35,870 bases of DNA from Candidatus Choladousia intestinavium. GTDB taxonomy: Bacteria; Bacillota; Clostridia; Lachnospirales; Lachnospiraceae. The position numbers were made by a program, and so were the translations under genes. A model generated the notes under the pieces. That model was not told where the DNA came from, did not search any database, and saw only the letters and a list, made by a program, of their open reading frames with translations. This document shows, piece by piece, positions 16,758 to 25,355 of the stretch. Within the stretch, counting starts at the first letter, position 1. The number at the start of each line of letters is the position of its first letter. Where the stretch lies: NCBI GenBank assembly GCA_018712785.1, contig DVGK01000140.1, positions 1 through 35,870 on the forward strand, given 5' to 3'.

Positions 16758-17735
16758 ATGAACGACAGGGCATTAAAGGTACTGGAACAGTACGATTTGG
16801 AAATTCTTGGCACAAGGCGGGGAAGGGGCTCCTACATCTGCGAGACGCCTCAGGGGCTCAGAATTCTGTGCGGCTATCAGGGGACTGAGAAGAAAGCGCA
16901 GTTTCAGAATATGGTGATGAAGAAAATCCGTAGCGGAGGCTATGAGAAGGTAGATGTGATTCTCCCCAACAGGGAGGGAAATCTGATCTCCAGGGACTGG
17001 GAGGAAAACACTTATGTGGTGAAGGAATGGTATCAGGGCAGAGAGTGCGATACATCCAGTGAATCGGAAATTCTGGCGGCGGTGGGGAACCTGGCGCGTC
17101 TGCACAGGCTGATGTTTCTGGAAGGGGAGGAAGAATTCGAGAAAAGCTTTACGGCTCCGCCTATGAGGGAGAGGATGCGTACCCAGAACGTGGAGCTGAA
17201 GAAAATCTATGGTTTTATCCGGAAGAAGAATCATAAAAGTGATTTTGAAAGAATGCTTCTGAACTGTTTCCCTGTGTATTTTGAACAGGCCGAGGAGGCA
17301 GAAGAGAGGATGAGAGAGGCTGAGGCAGAGCGCAGAGGCCGGGAAAAGGGAAGTGTGTTCCACGGAGGATATGATTACCACCACATACTGATGGCAGGCT
17401 ATGAGATGGCGACCACAAACTTTGAATACTGCCGTTACGGGACACAGATCATTGACCTGTACCGATTCATGCGGAAGATTATGGAGAAGCATGACTGGAA
17501 CCCGAGATTGGGAATGAGGATGCTGGACCGTTACGGTGAAATCCGGCCTGTTTCCGGAGAAGAGAGAAGGCTTCTGAGGATTCAGATGCTGTACCCGGAG
17601 AAATTCAGAAAGCTGGCGAACCGTTATTACGGGAGCAATAAGGCATGGGTGTCGAAACGGTTTACAGATAAACTGGAAATGATTAACCGGCAGCAGGAGC
17701 GGCGAAACGCCTTTATCAAAAGCGCTCTGCGCTGA
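16758..17735 (+). CDS. CotS-like spore coat protein, kinase-fold
   Basis: This 325-residue protein resembles the CotS/YutH spore coat family, a branch of the aminoglycoside-phosphotransferase fold. The central part (about 70-260) has LARLHRLMFLEGEEEF and a degraded catalytic loop HGGYDYHHIL (202-211). The usual HGD-x-x-x-x-N is altered, Asp to Gly, so true kinase activity is doubtful. A TTNFEYCRYGTQIIDLYRFM block follows, in the position of the family's metal-binding segment. I chose ATG 16758 because GGGGGAGAGGG precedes it; a frame from 16659 extends upstream without a ribosome site. The gene is not linked to other spore genes and lacks a recognisable sigma-K promoter here. It supports a spore-forming host. 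Confidence 0.8.
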   Translation: MNDRALKVLEQYDLEILGTRRGRGSYICETPQGLRILCGYQGTEKKAQFQNMVMKKIRSGGYEKVDVILPNREGNLISRDWEENTYVVKEWYQGRECDTSSESEILAAVGNLARLHRLMFLEGEEEFEKSFTAPPMRERMRTQNVELKKIYGFIRKKNHKSDFERMLLNCFPVYFEQAEEAEERMREAEAERRGREKGSVFHGGYDYHHILMAGYEMATTNFEYCRYGTQIIDLYRFMRKIMEKHDWNPRLGMRMLDRYGEIRPVSGEERRLLRIQMLYPEKFRKLANRYYGSNKAWVSKRFTDKLEMINRQQERRNAFIKSALR

Positions 17736-17757
17736 TCCGGCCCCGGCTGCAGCAAAA

Positions 17758-17809
17758 CCCCCTGAACAAGAAGGAGTGTGGATACCTTTCTTCTTCAGGG
17801 GGCGTTTTT
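17758..17809. terminator. Terminator between cotS-like gene and pyrG
   Basis: CCCCCTGAA-c-AAGAAGG (17758-17774) pairs with CCTTTCTTCTTCAGGGGG (17785-17802), one mismatch and a bulge, then CGTTTTT. A preceding AAAA on the left may make it act for pyrG transcripts from the other strand as well. Confidence 0.87.
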
Positions 17810-17824
17810 CGGAACAGAATTTTA

Positions 17825-19450
17825 TCAGGAAGCGGAAGAATCCTGACTTTCGTGGAGAGAGATGGCGGCTTCCACAAATCCCCTGAACAGCGGATGGGGA
17901 CGGTTGGGTCTGGATTTCAGCTCCGGATGGGCCTGGGTGGCGATGAAGAAGGGATGATCCGGAAGCTCGATCATCTCCACCACTCTTCCGTCAGGAGACA
18001 GGCCGGAAAGCATCATACCGTTATCCTCCAGAACCTTGCGGTAGTCATTGTTTACCTCATAGCGGTGGCGGTGCCTCTCATAGATCTCTTCCTGGCCATA
18101 CAGGCTGTAAGCTCTGGAGGTTTTGTCCAGGACACAGGGATAGGCGCCCAGACGCAGGGTGCCGCCGATGTCTTCTACTCCATTCTGATCAGGAAGAAGA
18201 GCAATGACAGGATGAGGCGTCTGGGGATCCAGCTCAATGCTGTGGGCGTCCTCCAGCCCAGCCACATTCCGGGCGTATTCCACAATGGCAAGCTGCATGC
18301 CGAGACACAGTCCAAGGAAAGGAATTTTGTGAACCCGGGCATAATGGATGGCTGTGATCTTGCCGTCGATTCCCCGATCGCCGAAACCGCCGGGCACCAG
18401 AATGCCGTCCACATCCCCCAGCAGCTCATCGGCGTTTTCCTTATTCAGCTCCTCTGAATTGATCCACTTAATGTTTACTGTGGCATGGCTGGCGATTCCG
18501 CCGTGCTTCAAAGCTTCCACCACGCTGATATATGCGTCGTGAAGCTGGATATATTTTCCTACCAGGGCAACAGTCACATCCCGTACCGGAGAGCGGAGGG
18601 ATTCCACCATGGCCTTCCAGTCTGTCAGGTCCGGCTCCGGGCAGGGGAGCTTCAGACACTCGCAGGCAACCTGGGCCAGATTTTCCTTCTCCATGGCCAG
18701 GGGGGCCTCATACAGATATTCCACATCCAGATTCTGAAGTACATGGGTACTGGGAACGTTGCAGAATAGGGCAATTTTCTCTTTGATATGCTTGTCCAGA
18801 GGGTACTCGGAACGGCATACGATAATATCAGGCTGGATTCCCATACCCTGCAGCTCCTTTACGCTGGCCTGGGTAGGCTTGGTTTTCATCTCGCCGGAAG
18901 CCTTCAGGTAAGGGATCAGAGTTACATGAATCAGGATCGCGTTGTCCCGTCCGATATCGTGCTGAAACTGACGGATGGCCTCCAGAAAGGGCTGGCTTTC
19001 GATATCGCCCACCGTTCCGCCCACCTCAATAATGGCAATATGCGTATCCTTGGTGGTGAAATTCCGGTAAAACCGGCTCTTAATCTCATTGGTAATATGA
19101 GGGATGACCTGAACCGTGCCGCCGCCGTAATCTCCCCGTCTTTCTTTGTGAAGGACAGACCAGTAAATTTTTCCAGTGGTGACATTTGAATTCTTATCCA
19201 GGCTTTCATCAATAAAGCGTTCATAATGCCCAAGATCCAGATCTGTCTCAGCGCCGTCGTCCGTGACAAAAACCTCTCCGTGCTGAATTGGGTTCATGGT
19301 TCCCGGGTCAATATTGATATAGGGGTCGAATTTCTGCATGGTGACCTTATACCCACGGGCTTTGAGAAGCCTTCCCAGTGAAGCCGCAGTGATTCCCTTG
19401 CCGAGACCGGAAACCACGCCGCCGGTTACAAATACGTATTTTACTGGCAT
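17825..19450 (-). CDS. pyrG: CTP synthase
   Basis: The 541-residue enzyme aminates UTP to CTP with glutamine. The N-terminal synthase domain (1-268) has the P-loop-like [10 protein letters not shown] (10-19), [19 protein letters not shown] (52-70) and [11 protein letters not shown]. The C-terminal class I glutaminase domain has GLCLGMQ with C382 and a late AQAHPEL His/Glu pair. Length and all motifs are complete. The ATG has AAAGGAGG 8 nt upstream. A TATAAT lies about 60 nt upstream, with a short hairpin (19470-19474 with 19482-19486) in the leader. I do not see the GGGC start known from Bacillus pyrG control, so regulation is unresolved. Confidence 0.97.
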   Translation of the reverse strand: MPVKYVFVTGGVVSGLGKGITAASLGRLLKARGYKVTMQKFDPYINIDPGTMNPIQHGEVFVTDDGAETDLDLGHYERFIDESLDKNSNVTTGKIYWSVLHKERRGDYGGGTVQVIPHITNEIKSRFYRNFTTKDTHIAIIEVGGTVGDIESQPFLEAIRQFQHDIGRDNAILIHVTLIPYLKASGEMKTKPTQASVKELQGMGIQPDIIVCRSEYPLDKHIKEKIALFCNVPSTHVLQNLDVEYLYEAPLAMEKENLAQVACECLKLPCPEPDLTDWKAMVESLRSPVRDVTVALVGKYIQLHDAYISVVEALKHGGIASHATVNIKWINSEELNKENADELLGDVDGILVPGGFGDRGIDGKITAIHYARVHKIPFLGLCLGMQLAIVEYARNVAGLEDAHSIELDPQTPHPVIALLPDQNGVEDIGGTLRLGAYPCVLDKTSRAYSLYGQEEIYERHRHRYEVNNDYRKVLEDNGMMLSGLSPDGRVVEMIELPDHPFFIATQAHPELKSRPNRPHPLFRGFVEAAISLHESQDSSAS

Positions 19451-19506
19451 TCTTTTCCTCCTTTAGATCAGGCCGATAAAGGGCCTCTGTTTCAAACATG
19501 TCTATC

Positions 19507-19535
19507 ATTATACAACTATATGTATTGGAAATCCA
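19507..19535 (-). promoter_or_regulatory. Probable pyrG promoter
   Basis: On the minus strand, TATAAT (19507-19512) has a weak TGGATT 17 bp upstream (19530-19535). The -10 is perfect but the -35 matches poorly. It is divergent to the ftsH promoter about 45 bp away, so the two may compete. Confidence 0.5.
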
Positions 19536-19578
19536 TGCTTTTTTTACGGAAATTTAGAAAACATTTATATTTCCGGTA

Positions 19579-19607
19579 TTGATTTATGTAAGGTGGGAAT
19601 TTATAAT
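19579..19607 (+). promoter_or_regulatory. ftsH promoter
   Basis: TTGATT (19579-19584) and TATAAT (19602-19607) are 17 bp apart. This predicts a start near 19613-19615 and a leader of about 210 nt before the ftsH ATG. Confidence 0.8.
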
Positions 19608-19613
19608 AATTAA

Positions 19614-19810
19614 CAGCGTCGGCCCTCGGGCCGGCAGTGAAGTTACGGGGACCGGGTAATGTTTTGCAAGCGCCCGGCATCTGAACGGTTACGAAAGAAC
19701 AGTAACAGTCACGATGGAGGGACAACAGGCAGAAGCTTTGCTGCGGCAGGCGATGATGCGTTGTCCCTAAACGGCGTACTTCAATCGAATGAAAACCGCC
19801 TCGGCGGTAT
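19614..19810 (+). promoter_or_regulatory. Long structured 5' leader of ftsH, candidate cis-regulatory RNA
   Basis: The leader folds by eye into several hairpins. They are GTCGGCC-CTCG-GGCCGGC (19618-19635); CCGGGT with GCCCGG (19652-19657, 19672-19677); GTTAC with GTAAC (19688-19692, 19702-19706); GGGACAAC with GTTGTCCC (19719-19726, 19760-19767), enclosing a GCAG/CTGC hairpin; and ACCGC-CTCG-GCGGT (19795-19808), which ends 4 nt before the GGAGG site. A second GTTAC (19642-19646) could pair with the same GTAAC, giving two exclusive folds. No long open frame explains it. I recognise no known riboswitch class, T-box or other named leader. Function is unproven. Confidence 0.55.
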
Positions 19811-19822
19811 TTGGAGGAAAGA

Positions 19823-22051
19823 ATGGATAATAAACAGCAAAGGAATGACCAGCCGAATAACGGCGGAAATCAAGGGCCCCAGGGCGGGCCGAACAAAAAC
19901 CGTTCGACGCTTACATTTTTCCTGGCAGTGACGCTGATTTCCCTTGTTGCTATGGGTCTGATCAATAATCTGATCAACAACGTGGGAAGGGATTACAGCT
20001 ATCAAGAGATCACTTACGATGAATTCTTAGATAAACTGGATGACGGGCAGGTTCAGAGTGTCGTAATCGGCAATTCTCAGATTAATATTGAACCGAAAAT
20101 TACTCCCGACAATCTGGAAGATGTGGGAAAGATGTATTATACCGGTGTGACCAAAGACCCCTATCTGGTGGAGCGGCTGGACGAGGCCGGAGTTACCTTC
20201 TCCACGGAAATACCCGATACCACCAGCAATCTGATCCTGAATATTATTCTGAGTTTTGCGCCCCTGATTATCATCTGGGTGATTTTTGCTTTTGTGATGC
20301 GGCGGATGTCAAAAAACGGAGGCGGCATCATGGGTGTGGGCAAAAGCCGCGCCAAGGTATACGTACAGAAGGAAACGGGAGTAACCTTCAAAGATGTAGC
20401 GGGACAGGACGAGGCCAAGGAGTCTCTTCAGGAGGTGGTGGATTTCCTGGAGAATCCCGGCAAATATACCACCATCGGAGCAAAGCTTCCCAAGGGTGCT
20501 CTGCTGGTAGGCCCTCCGGGGACAGGCAAAACTCTTCTCGCCAAGGCAGTGGCCGGCGAAGCTAAGTGTCCTTTTTTCTCCCTGTCCGGTTCAGACTTTG
20601 TGGAGATGTTCGTGGGCGTGGGAGCTTCCCGTGTTCGGGATCTGTTTGAAGAGGCCAAGAAGAATGCACCCTGCATCATCTTTATTGATGAGATTGACGC
20701 CATCGGAAAAAGCCGTGATTCCAGATACGGAGGCGGCAATGACGAGAGGGAGCAGACTCTGAATCAGCTGCTGGCGGAGATGGACGGATTTGACACTTCC
20801 AAGGGACTTCTTGTACTGGCGGCCACCAACCGTCCGGAAGTGCTGGATCAGGCTCTTCTGCGTCCGGGACGTTTTGACCGGAGAGTCATCGTAGATAAGC
20901 CGGATCTGAAAGGGCGTGTGGATGTACTGAAGGTTCACGCCAAGGACGTTCATATGGACGAGACGGTGGATCTGGAGGCTATTGCCCTGGCTACCTCGGG
21001 AGCCGTGGGCTCTGACCTGGCCAATATGATCAATGAGGCTGCGATTCTGGCGGTCAAGAAAGGGCGGAAGGCCGTTTCACAGAAGGATCTTTTTGAAGCG
21101 GTGGAAGTGGTGCTGGTCGGAAAAGAGAAGAAGGACAGAATCCTCAGCTCGGAGGAGAGACGGATTGTCTCCTACCATGAGGTGGGCCACGCTCTGGTAA
21201 GCGCCCTTCAGAAGGATTCAGAGCCGGTACAGAAGATCACCATCGTTCCCAGGACCATGGGAGCTTTGGGGTACGTGATGAATGTTCCGGAAGAGGAAAA
21301 ATACCTGAATACAGAGAAGGAAATCCGGGCCATGTTGGTGGAATTCGTAGCCGGCCGGGCAGCGGAGGAGCTGGTTTTTGATACAGTGACCACGGGGGCG
21401 GCCAATGATATTGAAAAGGCCACCCGGGTGGCAAGGGCTATGATCACCCAGTACGGTATGTCGAAGCGATTCGGTCTTATGGGACTTGAGGTGGCCGCCA
21501 ACCAGTATCTGGACGGGCGGCCTGTCATGAACTGCAGCGACGCTACGGCAGCGGAAGTGGACCAGGAGGTTATGAAGGTCCTGAAGGAGGCTTATGAGGA
21601 GGCAAAGCGCCTTTTGACAGAGCACCGGAAGGCTCTGGATAAAATTGCCGCTTTCTTGATTGAGCGGGAGACCATTACCGGAAAAGAGTTCATGGATATC
21701 TTTTATGAAGTGGAAGGGATTGACAAGGAAAAGGAATCTGGTCAGAAAAACACTTCCAGAGTGACGGAGAAGCCCGCGCAGATCGAAGGGGCTTCAGAAC
21801 CGGAGGCATCCGTTCCTGAAAAGGAAAAAAATGCTGAAGGGGTAGCTCTTCCGGAGACGGAAAGCCCGATGGAAGATGCGGAAAGTCCGGAGAACAACGC
21901 GGAAGGCACGGCAAAGACTGCGGAAAATCCGGAGAAAAACACGGAAGGTACAGCAGAGACCGCGGAAAATCCGGAATGTGCAGCGCAGGATGCGGAGGCG
22001 TCTGAGGAGTCTGCGGATAAAGCAGAAGAACAGACAGACGAAGAAAAGTAA
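19823..22051 (+). CDS. ftsH: ATP-dependent zinc metalloprotease FtsH
   Basis: This 742-residue membrane protease degrades misfolded membrane and regulatory proteins. It has a cytoplasmic N-terminus rich in Gly, Pro and Asn (7-27), a membrane helix (about 29-50), an extracytoplasmic domain, and a second helix (about 138-158). The AAA module has Walker A GPPGTGKT (230-237), Walker B FIDE (D289, E290) and the second region of homology near 335-354. The zinc site is HEVGH (452-456) with D529 as third ligand. From about 640 an acidic tail with repeated AENPE units runs to the end. It is longer than usual. I chose ATG 19823, 5 nt after GGAGG, over the TTG at 19811 that overlaps the ribosome site. 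Confidence 0.96.
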   Translation: MDNKQQRNDQPNNGGNQGPQGGPNKNRSTLTFFLAVTLISLVAMGLINNLINNVGRDYSYQEITYDEFLDKLDDGQVQSVVIGNSQINIEPKITPDNLEDVGKMYYTGVTKDPYLVERLDEAGVTFSTEIPDTTSNLILNIILSFAPLIIIWVIFAFVMRRMSKNGGGIMGVGKSRAKVYVQKETGVTFKDVAGQDEAKESLQEVVDFLENPGKYTTIGAKLPKGALLVGPPGTGKTLLAKAVAGEAKCPFFSLSGSDFVEMFVGVGASRVRDLFEEAKKNAPCIIFIDEIDAIGKSRDSRYGGGNDEREQTLNQLLAEMDGFDTSKGLLVLAATNRPEVLDQALLRPGRFDRRVIVDKPDLKGRVDVLKVHAKDVHMDETVDLEAIALATSGAVGSDLANMINEAAILAVKKGRKAVSQKDLFEAVEVVLVGKEKKDRILSSEERRIVSYHEVGHALVSALQKDSEPVQKITIVPRTMGALGYVMNVPEEEKYLNTEKEIRAMLVEFVAGRAAEELVFDTVTTGAANDIEKATRVARAMITQYGMSKRFGLMGLEVAANQYLDGRPVMNCSDATAAEVDQEVMKVLKEAYEEAKRLLTEHRKALDKIAAFLIERETITGKEFMDIFYEVEGIDKEKESGQKNTSRVTEKPAQIEGASEPEASVPEKEKNAEGVALPETESPMEDAESPENNAEGTAKTAENPEKNTEGTAETAENPECAAQDAEASEESADKAEEQTDEEK

Positions 22052-22083
22052 AATTAGGAAATTCAGAATAAGAAATTCAAAAT

Positions 22084-22132
22084 AAGAAAACCTGTTTCGG
22101 AGAAATGATTCCGGGTCAGGTTTTCTTTTTTT
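22084..22132 (+). terminator. ftsH terminator
   Basis: AAGAAAACCTG (22084-22094) pairs perfectly with CAGGTTTTCTT (22117-22127) and is followed by a T-run to 22132. The loop holds a smaller TTCGGA/TTCCGG hairpin. Just upstream AAATTCARAATAAG occurs twice (22059-22084). Confidence 0.92.
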
Positions 22133-22652
22133 GCAGGACAAGGAGCGGTTAAGCCGGGCACGGAGCAATCTGAAAGAGCAGGAAAGTTATAGTTTTGAGA
22201 CAGTTATTTATAGAAAAAAGAGGCAGTCTGTTGTATCCTCCAATTATCAGACAGAGATGCGCATTCTGAATGAAATGTTTCAAAATAAGAAAATATTTTT
22301 AGAAATTCGGGAGGTGGGAGAAATGAAAAAATGTCTGACAGCCGGTTTGGCCGGACAGGTAATGGTCTGCGGACAGGACTGTGATCTGGCGGCTCTTCAG
22401 AGAATTCTTGCGGGTACCCAGGTATCTACCGTACTAAAAAGCGGAAGCGAGTATCCGGAACTTTTTGTCAATGCATGTATAGACTATTATCTTGGAGAAC
22501 TCACGGCGGAGGATTTTGATTCCAGCGAAAAAAACTGTGACGGCAAGGAAATCCCTTTTATGTCCTATGATTCCAAGGTGATTACTATTGACAATGTAGA
22601 CGACGCGATTGAGGCCGGATTGTATACATATGAAGAGATTTATCAGAAATAA
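22131..22652 (+). pseudogene. 3' fragment of a sugar-binding protein gene (XylF-like)
   Basis: The open frame has 173 codons, but only the last 105 or so resemble a family. LAGQVMVCGQDCDLAALQRI is followed by a GTQVSTVLK block and a final VDDAIEAGLYTYEEIYQK. That is the C-terminal lobe end of periplasmic sugar-binding proteins of the D-xylose/ribose type. The signal peptide and two thirds of the protein are missing. An ATG at 22323 (MKKCLT) has GGGAGGTGGGAG upstream, so a 109-residue peptide could still be made. Residues before it have no recognisable match and may be non-coding filler. No permease or ATPase gene is nearby. Most likely a deletion relic. Confidence 0.7.
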
Positions 22653-22681
22653 AAAGTTTCAGGACAGGTGAAAGGCTTTAA

Positions 22682-23206
22682 TGGAATCTGGTAAATTGTG
22701 CCGGCATACAGATTCTGCACAAAGCCGAAGAATTTACTTTTGAGGACTATGAAAAAGTGATGCGGATTAATGCAGATGCGGTGTTTGAAATGTCACAGCT
22801 TGCGGCCCGGGTGATGCTTCCGCGGGGAAATGGAAAGATTATCAACCTTGCTTCCATGACAAGCTTTGTTGCCGGCCTGGATGTGGCTGCATATACTGCA
22901 TCAAAAGGCGCGGTGGCACAGATGACAAAAGCCTTCTCAAACGAAGGGGCGCCCAGGGGAATTCAGGTGAACGCTGTTGCGCCAGGTTATATTATGACAA
23001 AGATGAACCGGGATTTCTTCCAGGACAAAGAAGCCAGCTGGCGGATTTTCCGGCGCATTGCCGCAGGACGCTGGGGAAAACCAGAAGACATCGCCGCAGG
23101 CGCGGGGATGTACCTGCAAATGTAATCGCAGCAGGGATTGCGGCGAAACGGATTCGCTCTGCTGCCGGCGATTAACTGCATGCGGTACAATGGACGGAAA
23201 ATCCGC
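22682..23206 (+). pseudogene. 3' fragment of a short-chain dehydrogenase gene, frameshifted
   Basis: The frame starts abruptly after a TAA stop at 22679-22681 with WNLVNCAGIQ, which is the NAG motif at the middle of classical SDR proteins. The TGxxxGIG cofactor loop and about 85 residues before it are gone. The catalytic set remains: Ser in NLASMTSF and Tyr/Lys in AAYTASK. The frame then runs to MYLQM and stops at 23125; the expected end (SDY...GTILPVDGGW-like) is only faintly visible up to about 23206. It resembles the 2-deoxy-D-gluconate dehydrogenase (KduD) and gluconate 5-dehydrogenase groups. The break lies 30 nt after the sugar-binding fragment, so both may derive from one lost carbohydrate cluster. 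Confidence 0.8.
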
Positions 23207-23224
23207 CTGATTTTAAAATAGTCC

Positions 23225-23255
23225 TTGACTGTAAACCTTGTTTATGGCTTATTTT
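23225..23255 (+). promoter_or_regulatory. MerR-type promoter with 19-bp spacer and internal inverted repeat
   Basis: TTGACT (23225-23230) and TATTTT (23250-23255) are 19 bp apart. The spacer contains GTAAAC-CTT-GTTTAT, nearly perfectly symmetric. An overlong spacer with a palindrome inside is the classic design for activation by a MerR protein. It lies upstream of a MerR gene, so autoregulation is likely. Confidence 0.65.
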
Positions 23256-23292
23256 ATTTAAAAATACAGCCTGTTACAAGGGGGAGCGCTAT

Positions 23293-24135
23293 ATGACTAT
23301 AAAAGAAGTGGAGGCACGAACCGGATTGTCCCGTTCAAATGTCCGCTATTATGAAAAGGAAGAACTCATTGCCCCTTCAAGGAATGAAAGGAATGGGTAT
23401 AGAGATTATTCTGAAAAAGATGTGGAGAACATAAAGAAGATCGCGTATCTGCGTACATTGGGGATTTCCATTGAGGATATCCGAGATGTTATATCTGAGA
23501 AAAAGGCTCTGTATGAGGTAATCGGACACCAAAATGAAATCCTGAAAGATCAGATACTTGAGTTTAAGAAGGCAAAGGCCATGTGTGAAAAAATGCTTAA
23601 CGAAGAAAGCCTCAGCTACGAAAAATTACAGGTGGAACGATACACAGAAGAGCTGCAGGACTACTGGAATGAGAATCGGCCTGTTTTCAGACAGGATTCG
23701 GTCAGTTTTTTGTACATATGGGGGAGTCCGCTCATCTGGGCCGCCATTACAGTATTATGCCTGCTGGTCGGTATTTTGTCCTATCCTAAGCTTCCTGCGA
23801 AAATTCCGGTACAGTGGAGCAATGGCGAGGCCACGTCTCTGGCAGATAAAAAATGGATTTTTATCTATCCGGTTGTATGTATTGTCATTCGTTATCTGCT
23901 GAAGCCGTTTATCTATGTGAAATTGCAGATGAAGAAGTATTATGGAGAGATTATAACGGAGTATCTGACGAACTATTTGTGCTTTATTGCATTATCGGCG
24001 GAAGTTTTTTCCGTTCTCTTTGTTTTTCAGGTAGTGAGGAGCATTGCAGCTGTTCTGGCTGTGGACACGGCGGTCCTTTTGGGACTGCTGGCAGTCGGCT
24101 TAATCAAAATGGATTTGAGGGGAAAAGGAATGTAG
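23293..24135 (+). CDS. Membrane-anchored MerR-family regulator with DUF1648-type domain
   Basis: The 280-residue protein has an N-terminal MerR winged helix (1-70; RYYEKEELI and GYRDYSEKDV). A coiled-coil-like segment follows (70-125), then about four membrane helices near 139-163, 188-206, 222-246 and 250-272. The stretch YPKLPAKIPVQWSNGEAT (164-181) matches the DUF1648/SdpI N-terminal pattern. SdpI is known to sense and resist a toxic peptide, and this protein may read a membrane signal and bind DNA directly. The ATG follows GGGGGAG by about 8 nt. The promoter just upstream has MerR features. No obvious target operon lies next to it, so it could act only on itself or elsewhere. Confidence 0.85.
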   Translation: MTIKEVEARTGLSRSNVRYYEKEELIAPSRNERNGYRDYSEKDVENIKKIAYLRTLGISIEDIRDVISEKKALYEVIGHQNEILKDQILEFKKAKAMCEKMLNEESLSYEKLQVERYTEELQDYWNENRPVFRQDSVSFLYIWGSPLIWAAITVLCLLVGILSYPKLPAKIPVQWSNGEATSLADKKWIFIYPVVCIVIRYLLKPFIYVKLQMKKYYGEIITEYLTNYLCFIALSAEVFSVLFVFQVVRSIAAVLAVDTAVLLGLLAVGLIKMDLRGKGM

Positions 24136-24144
24136 TGTTATCCT

Positions 24145-24291
24145 TCACCACTCATGGATATTGGGCCGGGGTTCCCGACACCACTCTTGAAAATCTTTTG
24201 AATACGTGGTGAGCACTTGATTTATCTCTGAAGGCGGGATATAGGCTGTTATTTTCAGGAATTTCTCCAAAAAGGCATCTGCATCCTGCAT
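24145..24291 (-). CDS. Small uncharacterised ORF or 3' remnant
   Basis: A 48-codon frame encodes MQDADAFLEKFLKITAYIPP... ending in RPNIHEW. The protein-like composition (amphipathic helix, then a Trp-rich end) looks coding. No ribosome site precedes the ATG. The frame is open for ten more codons upstream, as if a longer gene had been cut. It lies 50 nt downstream of the methyltransferase gene on the same strand. I do not recognise the family. Confidence 0.35.
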   Translation of the reverse strand: MQDADAFLEKFLKITAYIPPSEINQVLTTYSKDFQEWCREPRPNIHEW

Positions 24292-24341
24292 GGACGTAAA
24301 AGAAACAGACAAGGCGGATCAAACGAAAGGCGGAAAGCTTT

Positions 24342-25202
24342 CTAAGCTTTCCACCACCGTCCGGAAGCCCCGCAGGGCAGGATGAGGCCGCTTTCTGTAA
24401 CAGGAAGTCCGATTTCCTGGGATTCTACATGGCCCCCCAGACTTTTTAGCTCCGTGGCGATCATATAGGTCAGCACGGCGGGAGCCAGTCCTGTAGTGTA
24501 GGAGTTCACCAGAAAGAACAGAGGATCCGGTGACAGAAGCTTTGTACACAGATGGATAAAGGGATGGATGGAATCCTCGATCTTCCAGATTTCCCCCTTT
24601 GGCCCTCTTCCATAGGAAGGGGGATCCATGATAATGGCATCGTAGTGATTGCCTCTGCGGATTTCCCGCTCTGCGAACTTCGTGCAGTCGTCTACCAGCC
24701 AGCGGATAGGAGCCTGGGAAAGTCCGCTGGAAGCGGCGTTTTCTTTGGCCCAGGATACCATGCCCTTGGAAGCGTCCACATGGGTTACGGAGGCTCCGGC
24801 AGCTGCAGCGGCCAGAGTGGCGCCGCCTGTGTAGGCAAAGAGATTCAGCACCTTTATGGGCCGGCCGGCTTCCCGGATTTTTTTGGAAAACCAGTCCCAG
24901 TTGGCTGCCTGCTCCGGGAAAAGCCCTGTGTGTTTAAAACTGAAGGGCTTCAGATTAAAAATAAGATTTTTATAAGAAATGCTCCACTGCTCCGGCAGAT
25001 GGAAGAACTCCCATTCGCCGCCGCCCTTTTTGCTCCGGTGATAGTGACCGTTCATTTTCTTCCAGCCCGGATGCCGCCGGGGCGTGTCCCAGATGACCTG
25101 GGGATCCGGACGCACCAGGAGGTACTTTCCCCAGCGCTCCAGCTTTTCACCCTTCGATGTATCGATCACTTCATAATCCTTCCATTGGTCAGCAACCCAC
25201 AT
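24342..25202 (-). CDS. Class I SAM-dependent methyltransferase, RlmI/RlmK-like
   Basis: The 286-residue protein matches the PF10672/COG1092 group that contains 23S rRNA cytosine methyltransferases. It has SAM motif I NLFAYTGGATLAAAAAG (120-136), the acidic end of strand 2 in HVDASKG (141-147), and the catalytic-side DPPSYGRG (193-200). There is no PUA domain, unlike E. coli RlmI, so its RNA target may differ. I chose ATG 25202, which has GGAGG at a 5-7 nt spacing; an upstream frame to 25268 is leader. Its promoter is visible at 25259-25287. It is a single gene, perhaps housekeeping. Confidence 0.88.
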   Translation of the reverse strand: MWVADQWKDYEVIDTSKGEKLERWGKYLLVRPDPQVIWDTPRRHPGWKKMNGHYHRSKKGGGEWEFFHLPEQWSISYKNLIFNLKPFSFKHTGLFPEQAANWDWFSKKIREAGRPIKVLNLFAYTGGATLAAAAAGASVTHVDASKGMVSWAKENAASSGLSQAPIRWLVDDCTKFAEREIRRGNHYDAIIMDPPSYGRGPKGEIWKIEDSIHPFIHLCTKLLSPDPLFFLVNSYTTGLAPAVLTYMIATELKSLGGHVESQEIGLPVTESGLILPCGASGRWWKA

Positions 25203-25258
25203 AATTTCCTCCAGATTTATATAATAATGAAAATTTTCTGATACGCAAAAGCAAGAGA

Positions 25259-25287
25259 AGTATAACAAAAACGGGACAAAATGTAAA
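25259..25287 (-). promoter_or_regulatory. Methyltransferase promoter
   Basis: On the minus strand, TTTACA (25282-25287) and TATACT (25259-25264) are 17 bp apart, both one mismatch from consensus. The leader is about 50 nt. Confidence 0.72.
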
Positions 25288-25329
25288 TCTATCTTTCGAT
25301 CTGGGATAGAACCGTCACGGCAGACAGCG

Positions 25330-25343
25330 AGCAGGCGCCTGCT
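25330..25343. repeat. Perfect 14-bp palindrome downstream of the nucleoside hydrolase
   Basis: AGCAGGCGCCTGCT is its own reverse complement. It lies 12 nt after the stop of the minus-strand hydrolase gene. Without a loop or T-run it is a poor terminator. It may be a protein site or the base of a larger fold with GCAGACAGCG beside it. Confidence 0.45.
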
Positions 25344-25355
25344 TTCATCCTGCTT

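Noticed and set aside
16773..17492. 239-codon minus-strand frame inside the CotS-like gene
   Set aside because: Antisense shadow lacking domain resemblance.
19450..19512. Bacillus-style pyrG control by GGGC reiterative start
   Set aside because: The predicted start region after TATAAT reads GATAGACATG, with no GGGC, and the hairpin is only 5 bp without a T-run.
19614..19822. Known riboswitch, T-box or c-di-AMP/c-di-GMP leader in front of ftsH
   Set aside because: No T-box GGTGG-type sequence and none of the consensus cores I know could be placed; kept only as an unnamed structured leader.
19659..19931. 90-codon frame spanning the ftsH leader and start
   Set aside because: Overlaps the ribosome site and first codons of ftsH in another frame; the leader is better explained as structured RNA.
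22058..22092. Repeated AAATTCARAATAAG as a short tandem array or attachment site
   Set aside because: Only two imperfect copies in an AT-rich stretch before a terminator; no element boundary found.
22653..23292. Insertion sequence or prophage as cause of the gene decay
   Set aside because: No transposase, integrase, terminal inverted repeats or target duplication visible.
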